Under the pieces are notes generated by a model. That model was not told the origin of the DNA. It did no database searches and saw nothing but the letters and a program-made list of their open reading frames with translations. The position numbers were made by a program, and so were the translations under genes. Positions 1-8,543 of a stretch of DNA of 64,000 bases are shown piece after piece. Where the stretch lies: the NCBI RefSeq assembly GCF_001824475.1, contig NZ_MHXN01000033.1, positions 1 through 64,000 on the forward strand, in the 5' to 3' direction. Numbering within the stretch: position 1 is the first letter of the stretch; each line of letters starts with the position of its first letter. Source of the stretch: Phenylobacterium sp. RIFCSPHIGHO2_01_FULL_69_31. GTDB lineage: Bacteria > Pseudomonadota > Alphaproteobacteria > Caulobacterales > Caulobacteraceae.

Positions 1-1
1 G

Positions 2-430
2 ATCCGCAGCTATGCCGACGGCTTCATCTTCACCACCTCGCTGCCGCCGGCCCTGGCGGCCGGGGCGGTGGCCTCGATCCGCTACCTGAAGGAACACCCC
101 GAGGTGCGGGCGGCCCACCAGGAGCGGGCGGCGGCGCTGAAGCTGCGGTTGAAGAAGGCGGGCCTGCCGGTGATGCCGTCGGTCAGCCACATCGTGCCGG
201 TGCTGGTGGGCGATCCCGTCCACTGCAAGATGATCTCGGACATCCTGCTGGACGACCACGGCATCTATGTCCAGCCGATCAACTATCCCACCGTGCCCCG
301 GGGCACCGAGCGGCTGCGCTTCACGCCCAGCCCCGGCCACACCGACGGCATGATGGACGACCTCACCGAGGCCCTCGACGCCCTCTGGGCCCGCTGCAAC
401 GTCAAGCGCATCGGCGGCTACGCCGCCTGA
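2..430 (+). CDS. hemA: 5-aminolevulinate synthase, C-terminal part (5' end outside window)
   Basis: The frame is open from base 2 and gives the last 142 residues of a PLP-dependent 5-aminolevulinate synthase, which condenses glycine and succinyl-CoA in the first step of alphaproteobacterial heme synthesis (C4 route). The visible start, IRSYADGFIFTTSLPP, is a conserved ALAS segment after the active-site lysine region. The C-terminal part carries SVSHIVPVLVGDP and the YVQPINYPTVPRGTERLRFTP-type block typical of ALAS, which separates it from the related KBL and AONS enzymes. It converges on the oxygen-regulated fix genes, a sensible neighbour because FixL needs heme. The promoter and N-terminus cannot be seen. 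Confidence 0.93.
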   Translation: MRSYADGFIFTTSLPPALAAGAVASIRYLKEHPEVRAAHQERAAALKLRLKKAGLPVMPSVSHIVPVLVGDPVHCKMISDILLDDHGIYVQPINYPTVPRGTERLRFTPSPGHTDGMMDDLTEALDALWARCNVKRIGGYAA

Positions 431-450
431 GGCGGCGGCCGGCCGAAGGG

Positions 451-843
451 TCAGTTGGGGGGGCGGGTCTCGATCGCTTCGCGGATCGCGGAGACCAGGG
501 TCTCGCCCAGCAGCGGCTTTTCCAGGATGGGCACGCCGGCCGCGGCGGCCGCGGCGCGGATGGCCGGCTTGGGATGGCTGGTGATCAGGATCGCCGGCAC
601 GCCCAGATGTCGCGCCCGCAGCTGACGCAGGGTGTCGAAGCCGGAGACTCCGGGCAGCCGCTCGTCGATCACCAGGCACGCCGGCTCGTCGGTCTGCGTC
701 CGCAGCAGCAGCGCCTCGCCGGACGCGTAGGTCTCGACGGCGAATCCTTCCAGATCGAGGGCGAACTCCAGCGCGCGCCTCACGGCGTCGTCGTCATCCA
801 CGACACAGATGACGGGGGCGTGGGGGGGCAGCCTCTGATCCAT
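451..843 (-). CDS. fixT: Single-domain response regulator, FixT-like
   Basis: A 130-residue lone receiver: acidic pocket DDDD near residues 16-19, phospho-acceptor Asp in LVIDERLPG near residue 60, and conserved Lys in LEKPL. No output domain follows. In Caulobacter, FixT is a stand-alone receiver that inhibits FixL and is switched on by FixK; here the gene lies directly downstream of fixJ and a near-perfect FixK box sits 36 bp before the ATG. The ATG at 843 follows an AGGGTGAG ribosome site; a GTG at 852 is possible. Only two cysteines are present (in VICVV and PACLV), which matters because Caulobacter FixT is reported to carry an Fe-S cluster. The FixT assignment is from context; a generic CheY-like receiver is the alternative. 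Confidence 0.65.
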   Translation of the reverse strand: MDQRLPPHAPVICVVDDDDAVRRALEFALDLEGFAVETYASGEALLLRTQTDEPACLVIDERLPGVSGFDTLRQLRARHLGVPAILITSHPKPAIRAAAAAAGVPILEKPLLGETLVSAIREAIETRPPN

Positions 844-878
844 GGAACTCACCCTGCCGCGCGCCCGCAGCAGCCGCT

Positions 879-892
879 TTGATCTGGCGCAA
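879..892. promoter_or_regulatory. FixK/FNR-type box upstream of the fixT-like gene
   Basis: TTGATCTGGCGCAA matches 12 of 14 positions of the alphaproteobacterial FixK site TTGATCTGGATCAA. It lies in the 54-bp gap between fixJ and the receiver gene, 36 bp upstream of the receiver ATG, so it could give that gene its own FixK-dependent promoter. It overlaps the fixJ stop region by position only. Confidence 0.6.
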
Positions 893-897
893 GCCGA

Positions 898-1503
898 TCA
901 GAAGCCGGCGAGCAATGCTATCCGGACCAGTTCCGACAGGCCGTTGGCGTTGGTCTTGCTCATCACGTTGGCGCGGTAGACCTCGACCGTGCGCGGGCTG
1001 ATGCCCAGCTCGAAGGCGATGACCTTGTTCATCTTGCCGGCGATGACGCCGCGCAGGACGTCCTTCTCGCGGCCCGAAAGCGTCGAAAGCATCTCCTCGA
1101 AGCGCTGGCGCTCCTGGGCCTGGGCGTCGGACTCGGCGGTGGTGTCGAGCGCCATGCGGATCGACCGCAGCAGGACCTCGTCGTCGAACGGCTTTTCGAT
1201 GAAGTCGATCACCCCGGCGCGCATGGCTTCGACGGCGAGGGGCACGTCCCCGTGGCCGGTGATCACGATCACCGGAAGCTTGATGTTGCGCTCCTTGAGG
1301 CGGCGGACCAGGTCGAGGCCGCTCATCTCGGGCATCCGCACGTCGGTGACGATGCATCCGCCCGTCAGGGTCTCGGCGACCTCGAGGAATTCGATCGCCG
1401 ACGGATAGGTCTTCGCCGGCAGATCGCTCATCTCCAGGACGAAGGCGAGGGAGGTGCGCACCGCCTCGTCGTCGTCGATCAGGTGGACGATCGGCTCACT
1501 CAT
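898..1503 (-). CDS. fixJ: Two-component response regulator FixJ
   Basis: 201 residues. N-terminal receiver with DDDEAVR, phospho-Asp in [12 protein letters not shown] and Lys in FIEKPF; C-terminal LuxR/NarL-type helix-turn-helix with [19 protein letters not shown] and the recognition stretch [15 protein letters not shown], diagnostic of FixJ/TtrR regulators. FixJ is phosphorylated by FixL at low oxygen and activates fixK and other targets. Its start overlaps the fixL stop by 8 bp, so the pair is translationally coupled. A second FixJ at 47369-47989 has an almost identical recognition helix. Confidence 0.9.
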   Translation of the reverse strand: MSEPIVHLIDDDEAVRTSLAFVLEMSDLPAKTYPSAIEFLEVAETLTGGCIVTDVRMPEMSGLDLVRRLKERNIKLPVIVITGHGDVPLAVEAMRAGVIDFIEKPFDDEVLLRSIRMALDTTAESDAQAQERQRFEEMLSTLSGREKDVLRGVIAGKMNKVIAFELGISPRTVEVYRANVMSKTNANGLSELVRIALLAGF

Positions 1504-2995
1504 CTTGCGTCAGTTCCTCCTCCCGCACGCCGGGCAGGGTGAAGCGGAAAACGGCGCCGCCTCCGGGATTCGGCTCGACCCAGATCCGACCGCCATGCGC
1601 TTCGATGATGGTCCGCGAGATCGACAGGCCGATGCCCATCCCGTGGACCTTGGTGGTCATGAACGGCTGGAACAGCTGTTCCGCCGCCTCCGGGCCGATT
1701 CCATGGCCCGTGTCGCTCACATAGACCTCGACCATCTCGTCCGCCACCGGGCGGGCGCCGACGAAGAGGTCCTTCTTCGGCGTGTCCTCCATGGCCTCGA
1801 CGGCGTTGCGGATCAGGTTCAGCGCGACCTGCTGGACCTGGACCTTGTCGATGAGCACGAGGTTCACACGGGGGTCGATGTCGTAGCGCAGGCGGACGCT
1901 GCGCTCGCGGGCGCCGATCATCGCCAGGGCGCCGGCCTCCTCCAGAACCTGCGGCAGGCTCTCGATGCGCCGGTCCGCCTCGCCCTTGGCCACGAAGCCG
2001 CGCAGCCGGCGGATGATCTGCCCGGCCCGCAGGGCCTGCTCCGCGCCCTGGCCGATCATGTCGGCGAGCCGCTCCTCGTCGATCGGCTTGCGTTTCAACA
2101 GGACGAGGCAGCCCTTCATGAAGTTGCTGGCGGCCGTGAGCGGCTGGTTCAGCTCGTGCGCCAGGGCCGACGCCATCTCGCCCAGGGCGGTCAGGCGCGA
2201 GACGTGGACCAGCTCGCCCTGCAGGTCCTGCAGCCGGCGCTCGGCCGCCTGGCGCTCGGTCAGGTCGCGGATGAACCCGGTGAAGTAGCGCTGCTTGCCC
2301 GAGTGCATCTCGCCGACCGAGAGCTCCATCGGGAAGGTCGAGCCGTCCTTGCGCTCGCCGACCACGACGCGGCCGATGCCGATGATCCTCCGCTCGCCGG
2401 TCTCCAGGTAGCGCTCCAGGTATCCGTCGTGCGCCGCCTTGTAGGGCGCGGGCATCAGCATGCTGACGTTCTTCCCCACGACCTCGGCCGAGGTCCAGCC
2501 GAACTGCCGCTCCGCCGCGGTCGAGAAGGACTGCATGACCCCGCGCTCGTCGATCACGATCATGGCGTCGGGCACGGTGTCGAGGATCGACTTCAGGTGC
2601 GCTTCACGGGCCTGCAGATCGCCGACGAAGTTCCGGATCTCCGAAGAGTCCCGGCGCATGCGCGATCCCACCATGCCGATGGCCACCGTCAGCCCGACGA
2701 AGACGCCGGCCAGCACCAGGAAGGACGGCGTCGGCGCGGCGGGGAACCCGAGGAAGGTCAGGCTCAGCAGGAGCGAGAGGCCGCCGGCGAAGAGGGTCGG
2801 TCCGATCCCGCCCATGGCGCCGCTGGCCAGCAGCGCGGGCACGAAGAGCAGGAGCGCCGCGTCGCTGTGCACGTAGGGTTCGACGAGCAGGCGCAGCACC
2901 GCGCAAGCGGCCGTCACGGCCGCTGCGATGGCGTAGCCCGAGATCCAGCCGAAGCGGCCGGGCTCGCCGACCTGCGGATCCGGCGCGGGCGGCAT
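1496..2995 (-). CDS. fixL: Oxygen-sensor histidine kinase FixL (heme-PAS)
   Basis: 499 residues. Four hydrophobic segments (about 15-112), then a PAS domain (about 135-245) and HisKA/HATPase domains. The PAS domain keeps the FixL heme features: His189 in [13 protein letters not shown] and Arg209 in IIGIGRVV, 20 residues apart, the same spacing as His200 and Arg220 of Bradyrhizobium FixL, plus [15 protein letters not shown]. The kinase phospho-acceptor is His280 in [10 protein letters not shown]; the ATP site shows [17 protein letters not shown] and GMGIGLSI. The ATG at 2995 was preferred because the open frame upstream (to 3175) is Arg/Pro-rich and overlaps the neighbouring gene. Predicted role: autokinase inhibited by oxygen, donor to FixJ. 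Confidence 0.9.
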   Translation of the reverse strand: MPPAPDPQVGEPGRFGWISGYAIAAAVTAACAVLRLLVEPYVHSDAALLLFVPALLASGAMGGIGPTLFAGGLSLLLSLTFLGFPAAPTPSFLVLAGVFVGLTVAIGMVGSRMRRDSSEIRNFVGDLQAREAHLKSILDTVPDAMIVIDERGVMQSFSTAAERQFGWTSAEVVGKNVSMLMPAPYKAAHDGYLERYLETGERRIIGIGRVVVGERKDGSTFPMELSVGEMHSGKQRYFTGFIRDLTERQAAERRLQDLQGELVHVSRLTALGEMASALAHELNQPLTAASNFMKGCLVLLKRKPIDEERLADMIGQGAEQALRAGQIIRRLRGFVAKGEADRRIESLPQVLEEAGALAMIGARERSVRLRYDIDPRVNLVLIDKVQVQQVALNLIRNAVEAMEDTPKKDLFVGARPVADEMVEVYVSDTGHGIGPEAAEQLFQPFMTTKVHGMGIGLSISRTIIEAHGGRIWVEPNPGGGAVFRFTLPGVREEELTQDE

Positions 2996-3063
2996 GGACC
3001 CAGCGGTAGGGCCGAAGTTGCGTTGTGGCAAGGCGACCTTCCGACTTCGCGGGCGGCGGCGGC

Positions 3064-3630
3064 TCAGCGAACGGGCGCCGGGCGGGCGAGGCTGGTCGCC
3101 ACCAGCGCCGCGCCCGTGGTGAGGAAGGCAAGGCCCAGGAGGTAGGCGACGGCGTGCGGCGACCTTTCGGGCCATCCGGCGCCCAGCAGGGCGGCGGCCG
3201 TGAGGCTGGTGAGGGACGAGGCGAACAGCCAGCGCCAGGCCGCGAGCGGGCGCAGGTGGAGCGCCGCCGCGAGCTGGAAGCCGCCGTCCATCGCCAGTGC
3301 GGCGGCCAGCATCAGCGCCGCGGCCAGGGCGCCGAGGGTGGGGTTCAGCGTCAGGTAGACGCCCAGGGCCACCGCCGGCAGCGCGGCCGCCACGCCCAGA
3401 AGCCGGAGCCGGCCGTTGAACAGCACCAGGGAGACGCCGAGCATCAGGGCGCCGGCCAGCCAGAGCAGCCAGCCGCTCGCCGCGCCGACGGCGAGCGTGG
3501 TCTCGGCCGGAAAGGCGGCGGCGGCCCCGGCCAGCCCCATCATGCCGACGCCCACGGCCAGCGCCGTCCGCCGATGGTCCTGGGAGAGGTGCGCCAGGGC
3601 CCGGAACTCGCCGGTGTCGGACGTGCTCAT
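3064..3630 (-). CDS. HdeD-like / DUF308 membrane protein
   Basis: 188 residues, almost entirely hydrophobic, with about six predicted membrane segments arranged as short Ala/Leu-rich hairpins (for example [19 protein letters not shown] and [16 protein letters not shown]). This pattern fits the HdeD/DUF308 family, inner-membrane proteins linked to acid stress in enterobacteria but of unknown mechanism. The ATG at 3630 overlaps the upstream permease stop in an ATGA junction, so the two are co-translated. It lies inside the block headed by fixK, suggesting a role in microaerobic or stationary-phase stress; that role is inference. Confidence 0.7.
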   Translation of the reverse strand: MSTSDTGEFRALAHLSQDHRRTALAVGVGMMGLAGAAAAFPAETTLAVGAASGWLLWLAGALMLGVSLVLFNGRLRLLGVAAALPAVALGVYLTLNPTLGALAAALMLAAALAMDGGFQLAAALHLRPLAAWRWLFASSLTSLTAAALLGAGWPERSPHAVAYLLGLAFLTTGAALVATSLARPAPVR

Positions 3631-4694
3631 GGCGCAGCTCCCGGAGCCGGCGCGGCGCCCAGCCGGTCGCCGAGCAGGTCTTCCACGTAGACGAGGCGGA
3701 TCACCACATAGGCGATGACGGCCAGCGGCGTGGCGAAGAGGACGCCCAGCGGGCCCAGCAGCACGCCGGTGGCCAGGACGGCGAAGAGCGTGACCGCCAT
3801 CGGCAGCTCGACCATCTGGCGCAGCACCAGGGGGGTCACGACATTGGCCTCGAACTGGGAGGCCGCCAGGTAGACCGCGGCCGTCCAGGCGAAGGTCTGC
3901 GGGCCGGCGCTGGCGGCGATGATCAGCCCCGGGATGGTGGCGGCCATGGGCCCTACGACCGGGACGAACTGGGCGAGCCCCGCCAGGATGCCCAGCGCCA
4001 GCGGCGAGGGCGTCCCCACCCACCAGAGTCCGAGGCCGACGGTGGAGCCCACCAGCAGCATCGACATGAGCTGACCCAGCAGCCAGCGGTTGAGGGCCTC
4101 GCCGCAGGCGGCCAGCACTTCCGCCGTCCGCTCGCGGCTGGGCAGCGGGACGAGATGCAACAGGCCGCGCAGGTAGGTCGCGGGGTGGAACGCGAGATAG
4201 AGGCCTGCGAACAGGACGATCACCGACGCGGCGGCCGCGCTGGCGGACCCCTGCACGAGGCGCGAGGCCGTCTGCACCACCAGCCCGTCGGCGTGTCGCA
4301 GGCGCTGCAGATCGTCGAGCACGTAGGCGCCGAGCGGCGAGGCGGAGAGCGGCGCCTGCAGGGCGGCCCAGGCGCGCGGCAGAAGCTCGCTCAGGGTCAC
4401 GAGCTGAAGCGCGATCTGCTGGCCGAACAGCCAGATCGTCCCGGCGATGGCGGCGGTCAGGCCGGCCACCGCCAGGGCCAGGGCCACGGGCCGGGGAAGC
4501 CCAAGGCGCCGGACCAGCGGCTGGGCCAGGGCGTGCAGCAGGATCGCGGTCAGGATCGAGCCGAAGGCCATGAGCAGGACGTCGGCCAGCCGCCAGGCCA
4601 GGATCCCCAGCACGATCAGGGCGGCGATCTGGGCCGGCGCGCGAAGGGGATTCAGGAGGTTGCGGCCGCGCGGCGCGCCCGTGGACGGCGACAT
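3627..4694 (-). CDS. AI-2E family (PerM/YhhT-type) transporter
   Basis: 355 residues from the ATG at 4694; about eight membrane segments. Family marks include the N-terminal hairpin [21 protein letters not shown], the central [16 protein letters not shown] and the C-terminal block with [24 protein letters not shown] and [19 protein letters not shown], typical of the AI-2E exporter family. Members export small molecules or ions; the AI-2 substrate is established only for TqsA, so none is assigned. An ATG at 4730 would add 12 residues but overlaps the upstream gene and has low third-position GC there, so the shorter start is preferred; neither has a clear ribosome site. Confidence 0.8.
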   Translation of the reverse strand: MSPSTGAPRGRNLLNPLRAPAQIAALIVLGILAWRLADVLLMAFGSILTAILLHALAQPLVRRLGLPRPVALALAVAGLTAAIAGTIWLFGQQIALQLVTLSELLPRAWAALQAPLSASPLGAYVLDDLQRLRHADGLVVQTASRLVQGSASAAAASVIVLFAGLYLAFHPATYLRGLLHLVPLPSRERTAEVLAACGEALNRWLLGQLMSMLLVGSTVGLGLWWVGTPSPLALGILAGLAQFVPVVGPMAATIPGLIIAASAGPQTFAWTAAVYLAASQFEANVVTPLVLRQMVELPMAVTLFAVLATGVLLGPLGVLFATPLAVIAYVVIRLVYVEDLLGDRLGAAPAPGAAP

Positions 4695-4705
4695 GCGGCG
4701 GCGGC

Positions 4706-5554
4706 TCAGTGCGACATCAGTACGGGACATGGCGGAGCTTCGAGCATCGCGTCGGTGGCGCCGCCCAGGACGAACTCCCGCAGCCGGGCGTGGCCATAGC
4801 CGCCCATCACCAGCAGGTCCGGCCGGGTGGTGTCGACGTAGTCGGCGAGGCGGTGGCCGGTCGACTGGTCGTGGGCCAGACGCTCGTCGACGCCGGCCTG
4901 CACGCCGTGGGCGGCGAGGTGACGGACCAGTTCGTGGCCCGCGCCCTTGACCGCCTGGGGCTTGTCGCCCAGCGCGATGAAGATCCGGACCTCGCGCGCC
5001 TTGGCCAGCAGGGGCAGGGCGTCGGACACCGCCCGCGCCGCGGCCGCCCCGCCGTCCCAGGCGATGGCGATGGTGTCGAAGCGGTCGGCCGGGGCGATCT
5101 CCGCCGCCTCGGGATAGACGATCACCGGCCGTCCGGAGCCGAACAGGACGGTCTCGGCCAGGTCGCGGTCGGCCAGCACGGCGGGGCCGATCGGCACGAG
5201 GGTAAGATCGCGCGTCCGGGCCGCCCGGGCGACCGCATCGGCCTCTTCGTAAAGCCGGGCCACCAGGATCTCGGTGCGGAGCGACTCGTGGGCGATGTCG
5301 GCGGCGATGCGGGCGCAGGTGCTCTCCAACTGCGCCGTGGCGCGGCTCCGCGCTTCTTCCAGCTCGCTGAGCTTGTCGAGCTTGATCAGGGCGTTGGCGA
5401 GGGGGTTGTGCAGCTTGGGCAGATCCACCTGGACCGCGAGGAAGGTGGCGGCGCCGCCGATGCGCTTGGCGAGCGCCACGCCGCTGCGCACGGCGCGGTC
5501 GGGCGTCGCGTCAGGGTAGGTCAGCGCGGTGAGCAGCAGGTCGGCGTAAGCCAT
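4706..5554 (-). CDS. Universal stress protein, tandem-Usp type
   Basis: 282 residues, about two Usp lengths. The C-terminal half carries the ATP-binding signature VMGGYGHARLREFVLGGAT (G-x2-G-x9-G-S/T pattern) followed by PCPVLMSH; the N-terminal half is degenerate and lacks a full G-x2-G motif. Usp proteins are cytoplasmic nucleotide-binding proteins induced by growth arrest or low oxygen. It starts 18 bp after the cytochrome gene and is followed closely by the permease. A related protein lies at 5988-6857. Placement downstream of fixK and a FixK box suggests oxygen control. Confidence 0.85.
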   Translation of the reverse strand: MAYADLLLTALTYPDATPDRAVRSGVALAKRIGGAATFLAVQVDLPKLHNPLANALIKLDKLSELEEARSRATAQLESTCARIAADIAHESLRTEILVARLYEEADAVARAARTRDLTLVPIGPAVLADRDLAETVLFGSGRPVIVYPEAAEIAPADRFDTIAIAWDGGAAAARAVSDALPLLAKAREVRIFIALGDKPQAVKGAGHELVRHLAAHGVQAGVDERLAHDQSTGHRLADYVDTTRPDLLVMGGYGHARLREFVLGGATDAMLEAPPCPVLMSH

Positions 5555-5572
5555 GGTCGAGTTCCGTCAGCG

Positions 5573-5935
5573 TCAGTTGCCGTGCAGCGCGTCGAAATAG
5601 GCCACCAGGTCCTCCGCCTCGGCGCGGGTGAAGGGGACCGCGGGCATCCGGTCGAAGCCGTGGGCGGAGACCTCGGCGAACCTGCGCTCCAGCGAGATCG
5701 GGTTGTAGAGGCGGGCCAGCTTGGAGAAGGCGGGACCGTCCTGGGCGCCGCCGTCGTCGAGGCCCACCGTATGGCAGCCGGAGCAGCGTCGCACCGCGAA
5801 GTCGTGCCCGCGCTGCTGGGCCGCGTCGAGGCGCGGCAGCGGCGGCACGGCGCCCGAGGCGGCCGGAGGCGGCGTCGTCGCACAGGCCGCCAGGGCGAGA
5901 GCCGCGGCGCAGATGAGGGCTTGCGTCACGCGCAT
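5573..5935 (-). CDS. Small c-type cytochrome lipoprotein
   Basis: 120 residues. The N-terminus has a signal peptide ending in a lipobox (LALAACATTPPP), predicting an acylated periplasmic protein. One heme c site, CSGCH, lies near residue 55, and a likely axial methionine is in FDRMPAVPFTRAEAEDLVAYF, the usual C-terminal helix of class I cytochromes c. It probably shuttles electrons to or within a periplasmic oxidase; the partner is unknown. The neighbouring universal stress genes and upstream fixK imply expression at low oxygen. No cbb3 oxidase genes are in this window. Confidence 0.85.
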   Translation of the reverse strand: MRVTQALICAAALALAACATTPPPAASGAVPPLPRLDAAQQRGHDFAVRRCSGCHTVGLDDGGAQDGPAFSKLARLYNPISLERRFAEVSAHGFDRMPAVPFTRAEAEDLVAYFDALHGN

Positions 5936-5954
5936 GGTCGTTTCCCTGGAATCC

Positions 5955-5979
5955 GCGCGGAGCCGCCACGGCTCCGCGC
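5955..5979 (-). terminator. Perfect 11-bp hairpin between usp and cytochrome genes
   Basis: An 11-base stem (GCGCGGAGCCG) with a CCA/TGG loop and a perfect complementary arm lies between the 3' end of the universal stress gene (5988) and the cytochrome start (5935). No T-run follows on the minus strand, so it may be an RNA-stabilising or processing hairpin or attenuator rather than a full stop. The cytochrome ribosome site follows shortly after. Confidence 0.5.
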
Positions 5980-5987
5980 CAGCCGCA

Positions 5988-6857
5988 CTAGTGGCTCATC
6001 AGCACAAAGAACGTGGGGCGGTGCAAGAGGTCGTCGGTCACGCCACCGAACGCCCATTCTCGGACGCGGCTGTGGCCGTAGGCGCCGCAGACGATCAGGT
6101 CGGCGTTGTTGAGCTGGGCGACACGCTCGATCTCGCCGGTGACGCCCTCGGGCGCCACGGAGGTCACGAGCGACCGCGCCTCGACGTCGTGGCGCTTGAG
6201 GTTGGCGACCACGTCGTCGATCTCGAACACGGCCTGGTCGGCATGCTCAGGCTTGCTGACCGTGTGCACGATCACGTCCTCGGCCCGGCGCAGGAAGGGC
6301 ATGGCGTCGGCGACCGCGCGCCGGCATTCGCGAGTGTCCTTCCAGGCGACCACGACGGCCTGGGCGTGCAGGTGATGGCGGCCTTCCGGAACCACCAGCA
6401 CGGGCCGGCCCGCGCTCATCACGACATCGGCCGGGTCCGCGGAGCGGGTGCTGCTCACCTGGCTGCGAGGACCGACCACGATGAGGTCCGCGGCCCGCGC
6501 AAGGCGCGTGAGGGCAAGGTGGGGATAGTCCTGAACGACCCGCCACTCGATCTCCACGCCCGTGGCGTCGCGGCGGAAGGCGGCCTCGGCCGCGGCCAGG
6601 TCTTTGCCGACCTGCTCCTGCATGACCGCCACCCACTCCCCGGCCCCGTAGCCGAAGAAGGGATCCGACGCCGGCATCGGCTCCAGCGCCTCGGCCCCCA
6701 GGCCGACGAGGCGCGCATCCAGGTCGCGGGCGAGGCGCACGGCGGCTTCGACCCGATGCGACGATGCGAGACCGGGCTCGGCGTGAATGAGCAGCGTCTT
6801 GTAGGTGTCCGGATGGACGACCACGTCGGCGGCGACCCGTTCCATTGTCTTGGTCAT
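5988..6857 (-). CDS. Universal stress protein, tandem-Usp type
   Basis: 289 residues. The C-terminus has the Usp nucleotide motif VCGAYGHSRVREWAFGGVT followed by TFFVLMSH; the N-terminal half has the weaker VVGPRSQVSS. It resembles the protein at 4706-5554, so the two are paralogues flanking a cytochrome c lipoprotein. The gene begins 63 bp downstream of fixK. The probable role is adaptation to low oxygen or growth arrest through ATP binding; no client is known. The ATG at 6857 is the only good start near the conserved N-terminal YKTLLIHAEPG strand. Confidence 0.85.
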   Translation of the reverse strand: MTKTMERVAADVVVHPDTYKTLLIHAEPGLASSHRVEAAVRLARDLDARLVGLGAEALEPMPASDPFFGYGAGEWVAVMQEQVGKDLAAAEAAFRRDATGVEIEWRVVQDYPHLALTRLARAADLIVVGPRSQVSSTRSADPADVVMSAGRPVLVVPEGRHHLHAQAVVVAWKDTRECRRAVADAMPFLRRAEDVIVHTVSKPEHADQAVFEIDDVVANLKRHDVEARSLVTSVAPEGVTGEIERVAQLNNADLIVCGAYGHSRVREWAFGGVTDDLLHRPTFFVLMSH

Positions 6858-6920
6858 GGGATGGCTCCGTTGCAGGTCGCGGCCGGCGCTAAGCCTGCGG
6901 CCGCACAGGCGCTGCCCGCC

Positions 6921-7574
6921 CTACGCGGCGAGCGCCTCAAGTGCGGTCCACTTCCGGATCTGGAAGCGGCGCGACGAGGGGAACTCCACGATCGCCTCGC
7001 CCTGCAGCTGGGTGAGCATGCGCGAGACGGTTTCGATGGTCAGGCCGAGGTAGTCGGCGATGTCCTGGCGGCCCATGGCGAGGTCCGCATGATCCTCGGA
7101 CTGCCGCTGGGCGATCGACATCAGGAAGCTGGCGACCCGCTCGCGGGCGCTCTTGCGGCCCAGCATGACCACATGTTCCTGCAGGCGTTCCATCTCGACC
7201 CGCTGGGCTTCGAGGATGGCGCGGTCCAGTTCGGCGTCGCCGGCGAAGGCGCGAACGGCGCTGCGGCGGACGACCAGGATCTCGCAGTCGTCCAGCGCCT
7301 CGGCGGCGAAGCGATGATCGGGGCCCGGCTCGAGGCCGAAGAGATCGCCCACGTAGTAGAAGTCGCCGACCTGGCGGCGGCCGTCCGCGGTCAGGCGGCT
7401 CGTGCGCACGACGCCCTTCACCACCCGGTAGAGGTGCTCGACCTCATCGTCCTGGGCGTAGATCTCTTCGTTCCTGGCGTACGTCATCCGCACGCCGTGA
7501 CGCTCGAAAGCGTTGGTCAGGGCCGAGGCCGGGCGGGCGGTGCGGGGGTCCGAGAGCGGGTAGGCCAGGGTCAT
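6921..7574 (-). CDS. fixK: Crp/Fnr-family regulator, FixK-like
   Basis: 217 residues. An N-terminal cyclic-nucleotide-type beta-barrel (about 25-135) without the FNR cysteine cluster, a dimer helix (VEMERLQEHVVMLGRKSARER) and a C-terminal winged helix with GRQDIADYLGLTIETVSRML. The recognition helix holds E-T-V-S-R, the residues that read TTGAT half sites in FNR and FixK. FixK proteins lack the Fe-S sensor and are made when FixLJ reports low oxygen. A FixK-type box lies 98 bp upstream in the shared divergent promoter, allowing autoregulation. It heads a long minus-strand gene run that ends with fixL, fixJ and the FixT-like gene. Confidence 0.85.
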   Translation of the reverse strand: MTLAYPLSDPRTARPASALTNAFERHGVRMTYARNEEIYAQDDEVEHLYRVVKGVVRTSRLTADGRRQVGDFYYVGDLFGLEPGPDHRFAAEALDDCEILVVRRSAVRAFAGDAELDRAILEAQRVEMERLQEHVVMLGRKSARERVASFLMSIAQRQSEDHADLAMGRQDIADYLGLTIETVSRMLTQLQGEAIVEFPSSRRFQIRKWTALEALAA

Positions 7575-7671
7575 CGCGGGCTCCTAGGTCGATGACCCAA
7601 CAGCTACGCCTCCCCCCTCGAACACGACATTTGGGAGCGTCCCCTAAGTAGCAGCACGGAGGCGCCCGGCT

Positions 7672-7685
7672 TTGATCTGTGTCAG
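7672..7685. promoter_or_regulatory. FixK/FNR-type box in divergent fixK promoter
   Basis: TTGATCTGTGTCAG fits TTGA-N6-TCAA with one changed base in the outer arms. It sits in the 164-bp divergent region, 98 bp from the fixK start and 54 bp from the baeRF-type gene start, so one site could serve both directions. It shares TTGATCTG with the box at 879-892. Confidence 0.55.
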
Positions 7686-7738
7686 GGCCGGCCGCGGCGC
7701 AACGGCGCACCTTCGGGCCTAGAAGAGTGGAGGACACC

Positions 7739-8212
7739 ATGGACCAAGGCGGCGTCACCTGGATCGTCACGGCGGATGCGATCGAAGCGCGCTTTTTCAC
7801 CGAGCGTGTGCGCTCGGGCGCCCTGAAGGAACTGCCGGAGCTGCGGATGAGCGCCACGGACGCCGAGCGTGAGGCCGGCCGCGGGCAATCGGTCACGGTG
7901 CATCAGCGCAGCGGTTCGGGTCGCCACGGCGGGGGCGAAGCGGACCCGCAGCACGAGGCGGAGAAGCGCTTCCTCAAGCGCGTCGCCACCCAGCTCATGG
8001 TGAGCGCCGGGCGCGGCGACTATGACCGGCTGGTCCTGATGGGGCCGCCCCATGCGCTTGGCGCGCTGAAGAAGGCGCTGCCGGCGGCGGTCGCCGCCCG
8101 GGTCGACGCCACGGACCCGCACGAGCGCAAGCGCGACGACGTCGAGGAACTGCGGCGTCATCTGCGCGAAGCCCGCGCCCGGACCTGGGAGCCCGGCCCG
8201 GCCGGGAGTTGA
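7739..8212 (+). CDS. Host attachment protein / baeRF-family protein
   Basis: 157 residues starting at an ATG with GTGGAGG 7 bp upstream. The opening strand VTWIVTADAIEARFFTE, the charged middle with an Arg/Gly-rich loop, and the end in VSAGRGDYDRLVLMGPPHALGALKKAL match the Agrobacterium host-attachment family, since grouped with bacterial relatives of eRF1 domains (baeRF). This suggests a ribosome- or RNA-linked stress role; the attachment phenotype is historical and no activity is shown by sequence. It is first in a run with an XRE regulator and an MBL/beta-CASP hydrolase, downstream of a FixK box. Confidence 0.75.
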   Translation: MDQGGVTWIVTADAIEARFFTERVRSGALKELPELRMSATDAEREAGRGQSVTVHQRSGSGRHGGGEADPQHEAEKRFLKRVATQLMVSAGRGDYDRLVLMGPPHALGALKKALPAAVAARVDATDPHERKRDDVEELRRHLREARARTWEPGPAGS

Positions 8213-8219
8213 TCGCTTG

Positions 8220-8543
8220 ATGGACGAGTTCGACCGCCAGCTCAGTCTGCGGGTGCGTCGGCGGCGTCGGCTGCTCGGTCTCACTCAACGCGAGCTTGCC
8301 AGCATCTGCGGCGTGCGTTTCCAGCAGATCCAGAAGTACGAGGCCGCGGCCAACAAGATGTCCGCCGGCATGATCGGCCGTCTGGCCCAGGCGCTTGGCG
8401 TCGAGGTCGGCTACTTCTACGCTGGCCTGGAGGCGAAGCTGGCGCCGCCGCCCGCCGACACCGCCCGCCCGGCCGAGCGAGCCCCAGCCCCTGACGTTGG
8501 GCGCGCCACGGCCGGGCGCAGTCCTGCCGGTGGACCTTCGTAG
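8220..8543 (+). CDS. XRE-family DNA-binding regulator
   Basis: 107 residues. A helix-turn-helix of the lambda-Cro type covers about residues 8-65: RRRRRLLGLTQRELASICGV, then FQQIQKYEAAANKMSAGMIGRLAQAL. The last 35 residues are Pro/Ala-rich and probably disordered. The ATG at 8220 lies 7 bp after the previous stop; a TTG at 8217 is adjacent. The gene ends directly against the ATG of the MBL hydrolase, so the three genes from 7739 form one unit. The target is unknown; similar XRE proteins are common in Caulobacterales. Confidence 0.8.
   Translation: MDEFDRQLSLRVRRRRRLLGLTQRELASICGVRFQQIQKYEAAANKMSAGMIGRLAQALGVEVGYFYAGLEAKLAPPPADTARPAERAPAPDVGRATAGRSPAGGPS

Noticed and set aside
3013..3054. CGAAGT...ACTTCG inverted repeat before fixL
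   Set aside because: The arms are six bases with a spacer of almost 30 and match no FixK or FixJ site.
1454..3145. 563-residue plus-strand open frame opposite fixL
   Set aside because: Low-complexity His/Arg/Asp composition and full overlap with a FixL that has all motifs; a shadow from high GC.
5721..7595. 624-residue plus-strand open frame over cytochrome, usp and fixK genes
   Set aside because: It crosses three well-supported genes on the other strand and has no domain.
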